Shown one piece after another: positions 43,154 through 50,043 of a stretch of 64,000 nucleotides of DNA (position 1 is its first letter; each line of letters starts with the position of its first letter). The notes below the pieces were generated by a model. The model searched no databases, had not been told where the DNA came from, and was given only the letters and a program-made list of their open reading frames with translations. Made by a program: the position numbers and the translations under genes. Source of the stretch: Xanthomonas arboricola pv. populi (lineage in GTDB: Bacteria; Pseudomonadota; Gammaproteobacteria; Xanthomonadales; Xanthomonadaceae); the NCBI RefSeq assembly GCF_002939945.1, contig NZ_MDEB01000002.1, forward strand, positions 532,975 to 596,974, read 5' to 3'.

Positions 43154-43482
43154 TGCGCAACACCCTGAAACGGTGAGCAGTTCATCGTGGTGGTGGTCTG
43201 GCTGGCAGACGCACCATGTGCGTTATGCACACCACCACCCCACTCCTGCGGTTCACTGCCTTGCGGCGCTACCACGTTCGCACCGGCATTGGCGATGTTG
43301 TCGCTGTCTTCTTCATTGCCAAGCAAACCGGCAATGAAAGCGAACGAGCCGCTCACGCTAAGCAGAATCGCCGCAGCGATACGCAGTCCTCCCGGCATGG
43401 TTGAGCAGACCCGCGAGCGCGTGCCCTGCTCCCACGTACGGCGCACAGCGTCGAGCACTGCCTTCTGGCGCTTCTCACGCAT
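43150..43482 (-). CDS. Small membrane protein in the early operon
   Basis: A 110-residue protein with a basic start and one hydrophobic segment (LRIAAAILLSVSGSFAFIAGLLG), followed by an Asn/Gly/Thr-rich tail. No family recognised. Possible roles include superinfection exclusion, but nothing in the sequence shows it. Confidence 0.6.
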   Translation of the reverse strand: MREKRQKAVLDAVRRTWEQGTRSRVCSTMPGGLRIAAAILLSVSGSFAFIAGLLGNEEDSDNIANAGANVVAPQGSEPQEWGGGVHNAHGASASQTTTTMNCSPFQGVAQ

Positions 43483-43562
43483 GAGCTTGCTCTCCGTTGA
43501 CCAGACGACGACCGTGATAGCCTTCGGACAGATCCAAATCGCCACAGGACAAGGCCGCACGC

Positions 43563-43856
43563 ATGGGAATGTTGGAAGATGTGATCAAGGCGCTGGAACG
43601 GATCCCGCTTTGGAAACGGGTCAGCGTGTTGCCCGACCAAGTCGAGCAATTGCAAGAGCGCGTGGCCGCCCTCGAAGCACAACTCGCCGGAAAGCCCGGT
43701 GCCCTCTGCCCCATCTGCAATGCAGCTGGATTCAAGAGAACAAGGTCGCGCGAGCATCCGGACTTTGGGTTCGCGGGGCTCAAGCTCGACTCCTACGAGT
43801 GCGCCGCTTGCGGGCATTCAGAGGAGCGCGAACGCAACGAGGGCGCACATCGATAG
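43563..43856 (+). CDS. Coiled-coil zinc-ribbon protein
   Basis: A 97-residue protein with an N-terminal coiled coil (LPDQVEQLQERVAALEAQL) and a C-terminal zinc ribbon, CPICNAAGF...SYECAACGHSE (two CxxC pairs). It reads against the leftward early operon and overlaps the end of the gene at 43780. The clear Cys pairs make it likely real; DNA or RNA binding is a guess. Confidence 0.72.
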   Translation: MGMLEDVIKALERIPLWKRVSVLPDQVEQLQERVAALEAQLAGKPGALCPICNAAGFKRTRSREHPDFGFAGLKLDSYECAACGHSEERERNEGAHR

Positions 43857-43986
43857 CAATGTCGCGCAAGGCGGCGGCGAGCGCGTCCGATATCTCACGC
43901 GCAGAGCCATCGACGATCGCAACAGTAATGTGCATCGCGCCGTCTTCCTCGTATCGAACAATCAGAGTTCCGCGGGCAAGCGCCAT
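43780..43986 (-). CDS. Small hypothetical early protein
   Basis: A 68-residue protein, beta-rich at the start (GTLIVRYEEDGAMHITVAIV), helical in the middle and Arg-rich at the end. Its 3' end overlaps the opposite-strand zinc-ribbon gene by 77 bases. It directly follows the gene at 43988 in the leftward early operon. No family recognised. Confidence 0.55.
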   Translation of the reverse strand: MALARGTLIVRYEEDGAMHITVAIVDGSAREISDALAAALRDIAIDVRPRCVRAPLNARKRRTRRSRA

Positions 43987-43987
43987 A

Positions 43988-44260
43988 TCAGAGCCACTCC
44001 GGTATATCTGCGAAATCGATCGCCAGAAGAGGCCAACCCACGCGACGGCGGCGCTCTATGAGCGCTGCCCACTCGTCGGCGGTCAGGGTCAGGTCGGCGG
44101 TGTCGCCGTTGTTGTAGATAGGAAGGCCCACCAGGGACGCAAGCTCGCCTGCGTCCAGGCGCTCGCTGAGAGGCGTGATGTATCTGCCATCCTGCGAGCA
44201 ACCACCGGCGATGTACGATCGGACGTCAGTCCCAATCTCACGCGCAGAGGCCACAGGCAT
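43988..44260 (-). CDS. Small hypothetical early protein
   Basis: A 90-residue protein, MPVASAREIGTDVRSYIAGG to FADIPEWL, acidic and of normal composition (LTLTADEWAALIERRRR). The start codon at 44260 overlaps the start of a rightward frame at 44259 (CATG), so one of the two starts may be wrong. No family recognised. Confidence 0.58.
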   Translation of the reverse strand: MPVASAREIGTDVRSYIAGGCSQDGRYITPLSERLDAGELASLVGLPIYNNGDTADLTLTADEWAALIERRRRVGWPLLAIDFADIPEWL

Positions 44261-44498
44261 GCCAAACAAATTGTCCGAGAAAGAAGTCAGCGACCAACGG
44301 CTGGACGCTATCGAATTGGTGCTAGAAGTCGTGCTGCCCATGCTCATCAGCAACGCTCCAAATCAACGTCAGATTCGACGGCGATTGTTGGACCTGGCCG
44401 ACGCACCACCTGCCCACATGTCGGACAACACGGCGCTGCCCCTTCTGGTGGATGCAATCGAGTCAGCGTGCCCCGACAACGACGCAGCGCCTCTCTAA
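44259..44498 (+). CDS. Small hypothetical rightward protein inside early region
   Basis: A 79-residue helical, acidic frame, MPNKLSEKEVSDQRLDAIELV to NDAAPL. It overlaps the opposite-strand genes at both ends. AGAGG lies 9-13 bases before the ATG. Composition is protein-like, but the overlap with two leftward genes lowers confidence. Confidence 0.45.
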   Translation: MPNKLSEKEVSDQRLDAIELVLEVVLPMLISNAPNQRQIRRRLLDLADAPPAHMSDNTALPLLVDAIESACPDNDAAPL

Positions 44499-44682
44499 CG
44501 AAAGCTGTACCCGATGCGCCCAGTGCATGCGCCAGCTGGATCTGTTCTTTCCTATTGGAGAGCCCAGCAACGACCTTTGCCGTGAGGCTCTGGAGATATT
44601 CGGGTGCAATCACGTTCGCGACTCCACGGTTGAAGGCGAGTTGCACATCGGCGATCTCGATGTGGCTACATAGGGCTGTCAT
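44347..44682 (-). CDS. Early protein after the Cro-like gene
   Basis: A 111-residue frame coupled to the Cro-like gene by ATGA. The first 70 residues (ADVQLAFNRGVANVIAPEYL, SNRKEQIQLAHALGASG) have good composition; the C-terminal part has a single CCPTC pair. No family recognised. It overlaps the rightward frame ending at 44498. Confidence 0.55.
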   Translation of the reverse strand: MTALCSHIEIADVQLAFNRGVANVIAPEYLQSLTAKVVAGLSNRKEQIQLAHALGASGTAFVREALRRCRGTLTRLHPPEGAAPCCPTCGQVVRRPGPTIAVESDVDLERC

Positions 44683-44903
44683 GCAACCTGCTGCTGTGTG
44701 TTTGGTATCGGGCCGAATACGTCTGGACGAAGGGCATGGCGTGACACACCAGTGCAGGTCTCGATGACGAGAACGTGGTGAGCCGCTACCGGCCTACGCG
44801 CAGTAGCCCACTGCGACACCATCGCCGGATGGACATTGAGCGCATTAGCAAGAGCGCGTTGCCCACCGGCGGCCCGGATCGCTGTCTGTATTGGGGTTTC
44901 CAT
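44679..44903 (-). CDS. Cro-like / YdaS-type DNA-binding protein
   Basis: A 74-residue protein with the YdaS pattern: IQTAIRAAGGQRALANALNVHPAMVSQWATARRPV as helix-turn-helix, then IETCTGVSRHALRPDVFG. It heads the leftward lytic operon, divergent from the repressor gene across the operator region, which is the position of Cro. Confidence 0.85.
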   Translation of the reverse strand: METPIQTAIRAAGGQRALANALNVHPAMVSQWATARRPVAAHHVLVIETCTGVSRHALRPDVFGPIPNTQQQVA

Positions 44904-44985
44904 GCCGGAAGCATAGCGACGCTATCTACGCATGTAAATAGCAGTGCTGATGGTAGCCGCAATGACCTATCAATAGCATTGCTAC
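44904..44985. promoter_or_regulatory. Immunity region with three operators (ATAGCNNNGCTAT-like)
   Basis: Sites are ATAGCGACGCTAT (44913-44925), ATAGCAGTGCTGA (44938-44950) and ATAGCATTGCTAC (44973-44985), with start-to-start spacing of 25 and 35 bases. The first is a perfect palindrome. The third directly abuts the repressor ATG at 44986, and there is no Shine-Dalgarno sequence, so the repressor mRNA may be leaderless as for lambda cI. TAGCAT at 44974-44979 could be its -10 element. Promoters for both directions must lie here. Confidence 0.78.
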
Positions 44986-45513
44986 ATGCCTAGACCTGCA
45001 AATCCAAAGACCCCCGAAGGCCAAGCCATCACTGAGGCAATTCAGCGGTCTAGGCAGTCGCAGGCCAAGCTTGCTGACGCGCTCGATGTAAGCGCTGGAT
45101 TCATCTCCCAATTTGCCAGCGGCCACAGGCCGGTACCTTGGGACAAAGCAGAGCCGCTTGCCGCCCTCATTGGGCTGCCACCCTCGTTGATCAGTGCGGA
45201 GTATCGACGGCTGCAAGATCATTTCACGCGATCTCATCCGCAGCGACTCGATGCGGAAATAATCGTCGCGGCGGTTGCGTATGCGAAGAAGGTCGCGGGC
45301 CTGATGGCTGACGATTCATTCGCCGTGGAGCATCGGCCGGAAGAGATGGCAGATGCAATCAACGCAACCTTGGAAATGAAGAACGCGTTGGAGGGAAGTA
45401 GTGAGTTTGAAGGAAGAGATGGAACGGTTGGCCGAGTCAGTCGCCCTACGCGCTCAGCGCAAGCTGGGGAAAAAAGCGAGCCTGCGCCTCGTCGGGCGCG
45501 AAAATCTGCATAG
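44986..45513 (+). CDS. CI-like phage repressor
   Basis: A 175-residue protein. The N-terminal XRE-type helix-turn-helix is seen as QSQAKLADALDVSAGFISQFASGHRPVP. No LexA/S24 peptidase domain is present, so induction would not be by simple RecA-driven self-cleavage. Residues about 85-140 are helical and may oligomerise. The last 37 codons overlap the next gene in another frame and are Arg/Ser-rich. It is divergent from the Cro-like gene. Confidence 0.83.
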   Translation: MPRPANPKTPEGQAITEAIQRSRQSQAKLADALDVSAGFISQFASGHRPVPWDKAEPLAALIGLPPSLISAEYRRLQDHFTRSHPQRLDAEIIVAAVAYAKKVAGLMADDSFAVEHRPEEMADAINATLEMKNALEGSSEFEGRDGTVGRVSRPTRSAQAGEKSEPAPRRARKSA

Positions 45514-45784
45514 AGAGGTTGCCGGCGCGCCAGCCCCGACGCCCAAGTCGCAGATGGACGACATCACTCGCGAAGGGCACTACCGCATGATTCGCCACTA
45601 TCGGCATTTCTGGGGGCGACCCATGCAGATTCTGATCGATCAAGCATGCAGGGAGGTGGCCGGTTTTGAGCAACTAGGCGATGAAGAACTGCGCCAATTG
45701 ATGCGTGACATGGACAGAGGCATCGAATGCATCCGGGAGGACATCAGGTTTGAAGATGCCGGTTTGCTGCGATCAATATCGTAA
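45401..45784 (+). CDS. Repressor-linked hypothetical protein
   Basis: A 127-residue protein from a GTG start, MSLKEEMERLAESVALRAQRK, with an amphipathic helical start and a helical, acidic C-terminus (GDEELRQLMRDMDRGIECIRED). It overlaps the repressor by 113 bases in another frame, so the two are probably co-expressed in the lysogen. No family recognised. Confidence 0.65.
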   Translation: MSLKEEMERLAESVALRAQRKLGKKASLRLVGRENLHREVAGAPAPTPKSQMDDITREGHYRMIRHYRHFWGRPMQILIDQACREVAGFEQLGDEELRQLMRDMDRGIECIREDIRFEDAGLLRSIS

Positions 45785-45791
45785 GGAAGAC

Positions 45792-46187
45792 ATGAAAAGA
45801 ACTGCTTGTATCACTTTGCTCATCCTGACTGGGTGTGCAAGTAGCCCTAAGGGCTTGGAGAAGCCGGAGTTCGCCTCCGCTTTCGTTGTGGAGATTCCCT
45901 ATCAACTCGCCCTTAAGCGCATTGTTGAAGCAGACGGAGAGTGCCGCCCTAAACCGCTGGTACCGGTTGGTCAGACGATCAACGACGTGCAGAACTACCC
46001 TGATCTGCGAGAGGCAAAGATCGTGCAGGGTGCGTCCGGCGTAGGAACGCAGATCTATACCGTCATCACCGTCAAAGAAGTCGAGACTGGGCGGACGGAG
46101 GTCACTTTGTATGCAAAGGCTACCCGGGAGCGGCAAGTTGTCCGCCTGAAGCGCTGGGTCGAGGGCGGCAACGGCTGCAAGTTTTAA
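45792..46187 (+). CDS. Prophage lipoprotein, lysogen-expressed candidate
   Basis: A 131-residue protein with a lipoprotein signal MKRTACITLLILTGC (Cys15) and a mature domain of about 115 residues, mixed alpha/beta. It is the third gene of the repressor transcript, which is the only one expected on in a lysogen. Small lipoproteins in this place often block superinfection; that role is a guess here. Confidence 0.75.
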   Translation: MKRTACITLLILTGCASSPKGLEKPEFASAFVVEIPYQLALKRIVEADGECRPKPLVPVGQTINDVQNYPDLREAKIVQGASGVGTQIYTVITVKEVETGRTEVTLYAKATRERQVVRLKRWVEGGNGCKF

Positions 46188-46214
46188 CCGCTCAGCCGCC
46201 CATACCGTTCATAG

Positions 46215-46252
46215 ATAGCCTTGCTATTGATTGTTGTAGATAGCTCCGCTAT
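46215..46252. promoter_or_regulatory. Second operator pair (ATAGCNNNGCTAT)
   Basis: Two perfect-arm sites, ATAGCCTTGCTAT (46215-46227) and ATAGCTCCGCTAT (46240-46252), are 25 bases apart, the same spacing as two operators in the immunity region. They lie upstream of the rightward early operon and probably control its promoter, like lambda OL. Confidence 0.78.
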
Positions 46253-46253
46253 T

Positions 46254-46285
46254 GTTCTCCTGCCGCGAGGTCGCGGCAGGAGAAC
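46254..46285 (+). promoter_or_regulatory. 15-bp perfect hairpin masking a ribosome binding site
   Basis: Left arm GTTCTCCTGCCGCGA and right arm TCGCGGCAGGAGAAC are perfectly complementary with only GG between them. The right arm contains the AGGAG Shine-Dalgarno of the gene starting at 46289, three bases after the hairpin. In RNA it would hide the ribosome binding site, or act as an attenuator, right after the operator pair. Confidence 0.75.
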
Positions 46286-46288
46286 GCG

Positions 46289-46537
46289 ATGCGTACCAGC
46301 ACACCCGCCATAGATGCGCAGGCAGCCACCGTCGCTGCCGACCAAGAATTGCTTGCTATTGCTCGCAGGTGTCTTCAAGCCTGTGCAGCTGCCGACCACT
46401 TACACGCCAAAGCACTCAAACGCCGGGGAATGTCGAAGGGTCCGAAGCGCTACCCAAAGCGCAGCGATCGTATCGAGCTCACTGGCTTGCGGGCCGAAGC
46501 AGCCAGCCGTGACTTTGTTCGGGAGTTGCGCGCATGA
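46289..46537 (+). CDS. First gene of rightward early operon, unknown
   Basis: An 82-residue helical protein with a basic middle (AKALKRRGMSKGPKRYPKRSDR). AGGAG lies 10 bases upstream but inside the hairpin. Overlaps the next gene by ATGA. No family recognised. Confidence 0.68.
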   Translation: MRTSTPAIDAQAATVAADQELLAIARRCLQACAAADHLHAKALKRRGMSKGPKRYPKRSDRIELTGLRAEAASRDFVRELRA

Positions 46538-46746
46538 GCGCTCTCGCCGCAAGGTTGACGCCTGAGGATCTGACAGCCGCGATCATCTGGGCCGAAGACG
46601 CCATTCGCGAGGATACGCACACCCTCACCACGCTTGGCGATTACGCCTCTGCGAGCTATGCCTCGTGCCTCCAAAAACGCATCGCCAAGCGTAGGGAGCA
46701 GGTAGCGCGTTTTCGCTCCGCACTGGCAGAAGCGAGCGCCGCATGA
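46534..46746 (+). CDS. Small early protein
   Basis: A 70-residue helical protein, MSALAARLTPEDLTAAIIW to ALAEASAA, coupled to both neighbours by ATGA. No family recognised. Confidence 0.65.
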   Translation: MSALAARLTPEDLTAAIIWAEDAIREDTHTLTTLGDYASASYASCLQKRIAKRREQVARFRSALAEASAA

Positions 46747-47015
46747 GTGGCTTTCCCTCGGCCAACTTTTGCTTGGGCAGCGGCCAAGGCACGTTGCTAC
46801 GCCTGTGCATCAAGGGCGACGCCGTCAGCGCTGCGCTGTATGGCACTGATCGCAGCAACAAGATCGCGGTAACGGTGTGCCGCGTTCGTGATGTGCGCCG
46901 CATGCAAGGCGCCCTGCAACTCGGCCAGACCGCGTACACCGCCGGCGACGACGCGCTGCAGGCCATGTGCGAATGGATGGCGGCGCACGGTGCATCGGTG
47001 GCGGCGACGCCATGA
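46743..47015 (+). CDS. Small early protein
   Basis: A 90-residue protein of mixed composition with four Cys residues (FCLGSGQGTLLRLCIKGDAV, TVCRVRDVRR). ATGA-coupled to both neighbours. No family recognised. Confidence 0.65.
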   Translation: MSGFPSANFCLGSGQGTLLRLCIKGDAVSAALYGTDRSNKIAVTVCRVRDVRRMQGALQLGQTAYTAGDDALQAMCEWMAAHGASVAATP

Positions 47016-47290
47016 GCAATCGCCCGCTAGAAGCCTTTTTCCCCACCGGGCATGCCGGCCAGACGCTGGCGCTGATGATCTGCACCGACTGGATCTGGGC
47101 TGGCCTGTACGACGGCAAGGTCACTCCGTCGCTGGATGGCTGCGCCGTTGCGCCGCGCCTGCGCGCGCGCACCACCGCCCGCCACCTGTGCATCGGCCGC
47201 GACACGTTCGCACTGGCACCACGCGTGCTGCTGCGTGCAACGCGCTGGCTGCGGCAACACGGCGTGCACGTACAGGAGCCACGCGCATGA
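47012..47290 (+). CDS. Small early protein
   Basis: A 92-residue protein, MSNRPLEAFFPTGHAGQTL to HVQEPRA, with a Trp/Tyr-rich middle (ICTDWIWAGLYDG) and an Arg-rich second half. ATGA-coupled. No family recognised. Confidence 0.63.
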   Translation: MSNRPLEAFFPTGHAGQTLALMICTDWIWAGLYDGKVTPSLDGCAVAPRLRARTTARHLCIGRDTFALAPRVLLRATRWLRQHGVHVQEPRA

Positions 47291-47475
47291 GCCGCACTTA
47301 TCAGCGCACCCTCGCCGTTGGCTGGACAGTCGTGGCGATCACCGCGGCCATCTGTGTGCCGCTGCGCCTGGCCGAACTTCACGCGGCGCATCGCAGCGCC
47401 GGCGCAACGCACGTGGTGGATAGCGAGCAATCGCCTGCCCTCCCCCACGTCCGGCTGGCGCAGGCGGAGGACTGA
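47287..47475 (+). CDS. Single-pass membrane protein, early operon
   Basis: A 62-residue protein with one N-terminal membrane segment (LAVGWTVVAITAAICVPL) and a short periplasmic or cytoplasmic tail. ATGA-coupled to the previous gene. No family recognised. Confidence 0.58.
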   Translation: MSRTYQRTLAVGWTVVAITAAICVPLRLAELHAAHRSAGATHVVDSEQSPALPHVRLAQAED

Positions 47476-47476
47476 C

Positions 47477-47776
47477 ATGCGCCAGGAAGCCATGCCGCTG
47501 CCGTCCACCGTTCCGCAGTGCCAGCCGGGCCACCGCCCGCAGCTGGTCACCACCCACGGCGCGCCGCACCGCTACCGCATCGGCGGCCCGGCGCCGACCA
47601 CGTTCCACATCGAGTGCTGCCGCTGCGGCAAGGCCACCGCGCCAAGCACCAGCCGCGCGCTCACCGAAAGCCGCTGGACCGAACCCACCGGCCAGCACCG
47701 CATCCCGTTGTCCCACCTGAGCCGTGCGCGCGAGCAGTTGTTCGCCCAGCTGGCGCATGCGGCACACGCCGCCTGA
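47477..47776 (+). CDS. Small early protein with CCRCG motif
   Basis: A 99-residue protein with IECCRCGKATAP in the middle and a conserved-looking HLSRAREQLFAQLAHA end. A metal or nucleic-acid binding role is possible; the motif alone does not prove it. Confidence 0.6.
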   Translation: MRQEAMPLPSTVPQCQPGHRPQLVTTHGAPHRYRIGGPAPTTFHIECCRCGKATAPSTSRALTESRWTEPTGQHRIPLSHLSRAREQLFAQLAHAAHAA

Positions 47777-47787
47777 TTGAGGTCACC

Positions 47788-48087
47788 ATGCATCTACAAC
47801 CCAAAGCACAGGCCGCGCTGAAGGCGGCCTACGGCGCCCAGGGCCGCACCCTGCGCCGCACCCGTGGCGGCTTTGCCGCCATGCCCGCACAAGTGCAGAC
47901 CAGCGGCCCCGTGCAGATCCAAGCGTTCACCCGCCGCTGCATCAACTGGCTCGACGAAGCCGGCCTGGTGCAATTCGACGACCCGCAATTCCCCAACGTC
48001 ATCACCCTCAACCCGCGCGGCATCGCCTACGCCGAGCAGCTGTTGCGCGCCGAACCCGCTGCGCGCGACAAGGCAGGTGCGCGATGA
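47788..48087 (+). CDS. Small early protein, possible winged-helix
   Basis: A 99-residue basic protein, MHLQPKAQAALKAAYGAQ, with FTRRCINWLDEAGLVQFDDP and ITLNPRGIAYAEQLLRAE, which read like a small winged-helix. GAGG precedes the ATG. No firm family. Confidence 0.65.
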   Translation: MHLQPKAQAALKAAYGAQGRTLRRTRGGFAAMPAQVQTSGPVQIQAFTRRCINWLDEAGLVQFDDPQFPNVITLNPRGIAYAEQLLRAEPAARDKAGAR

Positions 48088-48263
48088 GCGCCTTCGCCCT
48101 CTCCACCGTGCGCCACAAAGACCGCGAACGCGCCGACCTGGCCAACGACCTCAAGGCCTTCGCCAAGCGCGGCGGCAAGGTGCAGAAGCTGGGTGCTACG
48201 CCGGTGCGCAAGAGCATGTCGCGCCGCGAACTAAATGATGCGCGGATCAAGAAAGATGCCTAG
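48084..48263 (+). CDS. 59-residue basic early protein
   Basis: A short gene coupled to the previous one by ATGA, starting MSAFALSTVRHKDRER and ending NDARIKKDA. It is rich in Lys and Arg, helix-prone, and may bind nucleic acid. It ends the rightward operon before the opposite-strand cargo genes. Confidence 0.6.
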   Translation: MSAFALSTVRHKDRERADLANDLKAFAKRGGKVQKLGATPVRKSMSRRELNDARIKKDA

Positions 48264-48312
48264 CCAAAACATGACAATGCACCTCCGTCAGCTCTGCAGA
48301 GGCCCTACTGCA

Positions 48313-48762
48313 TCATTTGGGTTTCAGCTGCGCGCCGCTCTCTGCGCGCGTCAAGTCCCGGCGCTCTTTAAGAATTTCCATGCTAGTAGCCATGGTGCTA
48401 ATAACGACCAGCATCATCAGCATAAAAATACCGATCGGCTTGACCCGCTTACGCTTTTCAGCTGGCACACCATGCAACACAGGCTTGAGGTAAATAAACA
48501 TTCCGCAGCCCATCGAAGCAGCTCCAGCCAACATGCAGCCGAACGCACTAATTGCCCTCAACACGTCAAGGGGCGCAGATTCTTTAACAGCTGCGCCGGC
48601 GAACAGAAGCGACACCCCGAGAGCCATGCACTTTGTCAATTCGACAAATCGCTTCATGGCGTTATCAAAGGCCTCGGCCTTGAGATTGTCTATCCGCCGC
48701 AGACGCCGTTTCCCCCATCTTTTCTGAAAATCACTGGACGTCCCTTCACGATCTCCACTCAT
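48313..48762 (-). CDS. Membrane protein cargo gene
   Basis: A 149-residue protein with a basic soluble start, two to three hydrophobic segments (FVELTKCMALGVSLLFAGAAV; AISAFGCMLAGAASMGCGMFIYL; IGIFMLMMLVVISTMATSM) and a charged end. It is AT-richer than the early operon and reads opposite to it, so it is probably a moron. Function unknown. Confidence 0.68.
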   Translation of the reverse strand: MSGDREGTSSDFQKRWGKRRLRRIDNLKAEAFDNAMKRFVELTKCMALGVSLLFAGAAVKESAPLDVLRAISAFGCMLAGAASMGCGMFIYLKPVLHGVPAEKRKRVKPIGIFMLMMLVVISTMATSMEILKERRDLTRAESGAQLKPK

Positions 48763-48852
48763 AAGCAACCTCAGCTTCCCTCGACGGCAAATTCTAATGC
48801 TTCGCTTGAGCTGGGTATTTGTCGGAAGACGCAAATCAAGCGCGTGATCGCC

Positions 48853-49440
48853 CTATACGTCGGGGCTGCCGAAGGTATGGCTGTCCGGATCAGCCGCACT
48901 CAAGCCGGTGGCACGCTCAACTATCCGTTCTGCGGCACGCAGACACGCAGTGAGCGAGCGGAGTCCGGCCCGGTATTGCCGAATCACTTTCTGGGCACTT
49001 GCCTGCGGAGTAATGCTGCCATCGAGAGCCGCGTGGATTGGCATGGCATCAAGGGTACGAGCAATCCAAATCGCATCTGCGATAGAGGCAGCGTCATCCC
49101 CCAACTCATGAAGCTGAGGCAAAACTGCGGTCAGATCCGGGGGGATCTTTACAGGATCCCTCAGCGGATCATCGTCGAGCAGAAAGAAGAGATCAGAATC
49201 ACCCGCTTGCATTGCCCACACGACACGGCCGCGCCAACTTGGAAGAACGCGACGCAGCTCAAGCGCGACCCATCGCGCGCGCGAACGCTGCGCGCGGTCA
49301 GCCCTGGAGGTCTGGTATATCGACATGAGCAACGCAACGGCAACCGCAGCAAGCGTTCCGATTGCCGCCCAGGCATCCCAGTTCACGACGCAGTTCTTGC
49401 TCAGCCACCAGCACTGGCTGACGCCATCCAGCATGCCCAT
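48853..49440 (-). CDS. N-terminally membrane-anchored cargo protein A
   Basis: A 195-residue protein. The N-terminus has SQCWWLSKNCVVNWDAWAAIGTLAAVAVALLMSIY in two pieces: a WDAWAAIG anchor motif and one membrane helix, then a cytoplasmic helical domain (about residues 55-195). The gene at 50044 begins the same way. Such WDA-AAIG anchors occur on many accessory proteins suspected in phage defence. The function is unknown. Confidence 0.68.
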   Translation of the reverse strand: MGMLDGVSQCWWLSKNCVVNWDAWAAIGTLAAVAVALLMSIYQTSRADRAQRSRARWVALELRRVLPSWRGRVVWAMQAGDSDLFFLLDDDPLRDPVKIPPDLTAVLPQLHELGDDAASIADAIWIARTLDAMPIHAALDGSITPQASAQKVIRQYRAGLRSLTACLRAAERIVERATGLSAADPDSHTFGSPDV

Positions 49441-49475
49441 CAGTTGATCTCCCTGATATAGAAAGCGAGTCTGCC

Positions 49476-49634
49476 ATGATCAATCTTCACCCGAACGACA
49501 AGCTCGCCGCGCTGGACTGGGCGCTGAGCCGAGCGCGCGAAGCGGCCGTCAGCGATGAGCTGATCCGACTGACCCATCTACCAGCCCTGCAGCATCAGCG
49601 CGATCAGGCGCTGCGGGAGGCACGCGGTGGCTGA
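49476..49634 (+). CDS. 52-residue helical protein
   Basis: A short rightward gene, MINLHPNDKLAALDWALSRAREAA to REARGG, fully helix-prone. The next gene begins with a GTG inside its last codons, so the two were probably translated together. No family recognised. Confidence 0.55.
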   Translation: MINLHPNDKLAALDWALSRAREAAVSDELIRLTHLPALQHQRDQALREARGG

Positions 49635-50030
49635 TGGCTCTTTCGCTTTCAACTTTCCCTCACCGCAAGTGTCTTGTCTGCGCCAGAGCGAGAGCGTGGT
49701 CGACCTGTTCGCCGGCGGCGACGGCGCGAGCGAGGCGCTGAAACAAGCGCTGGGCGTCGATCCGGCGCTGGCCTACAACCACGATGAGTGGGCGATCGGC
49801 ATGCACGCGGCCAACCATCCGCTGACGATCCACTACCGAGAGGACATCTGGCACGCTGACCCGCGCAAGGACGTCGCCGGCCGACCAATCGGCTGGTTCC
49901 ATGCCTCGCCCGACTACACACACTTCAGCCAAGCTCAGGGTGCACAAACGCGCAGCCGCAAGACTCGCGTTTGCCAACTTCGCCGCTTCTGGACAGCAAG
50001 GCGTTGGGCAATGACCGATCCCAATCAAAC
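49627..50030 (+). pseudogene. Truncated C5-cytosine DNA methyltransferase
   Basis: The first 105 codons match a phage-type C5 methyltransferase: motif I VVDLFAGGDGASEAL (residues 24-38), an NHDEWAIGMHAANHP segment, and motif IV HASPDYTHFSQAQG. The catalytic Cys of motif IV is Tyr97 (codon TAC at 49915). After about residue 112 the similarity ends, and the open frame merely continues antisense to the leftward gene at 50044. The later motifs VI-X are absent, so this is a dead remnant on two counts. Confidence 0.78.
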
Positions 50031-50043
50031 AGCGGAAACTCAG

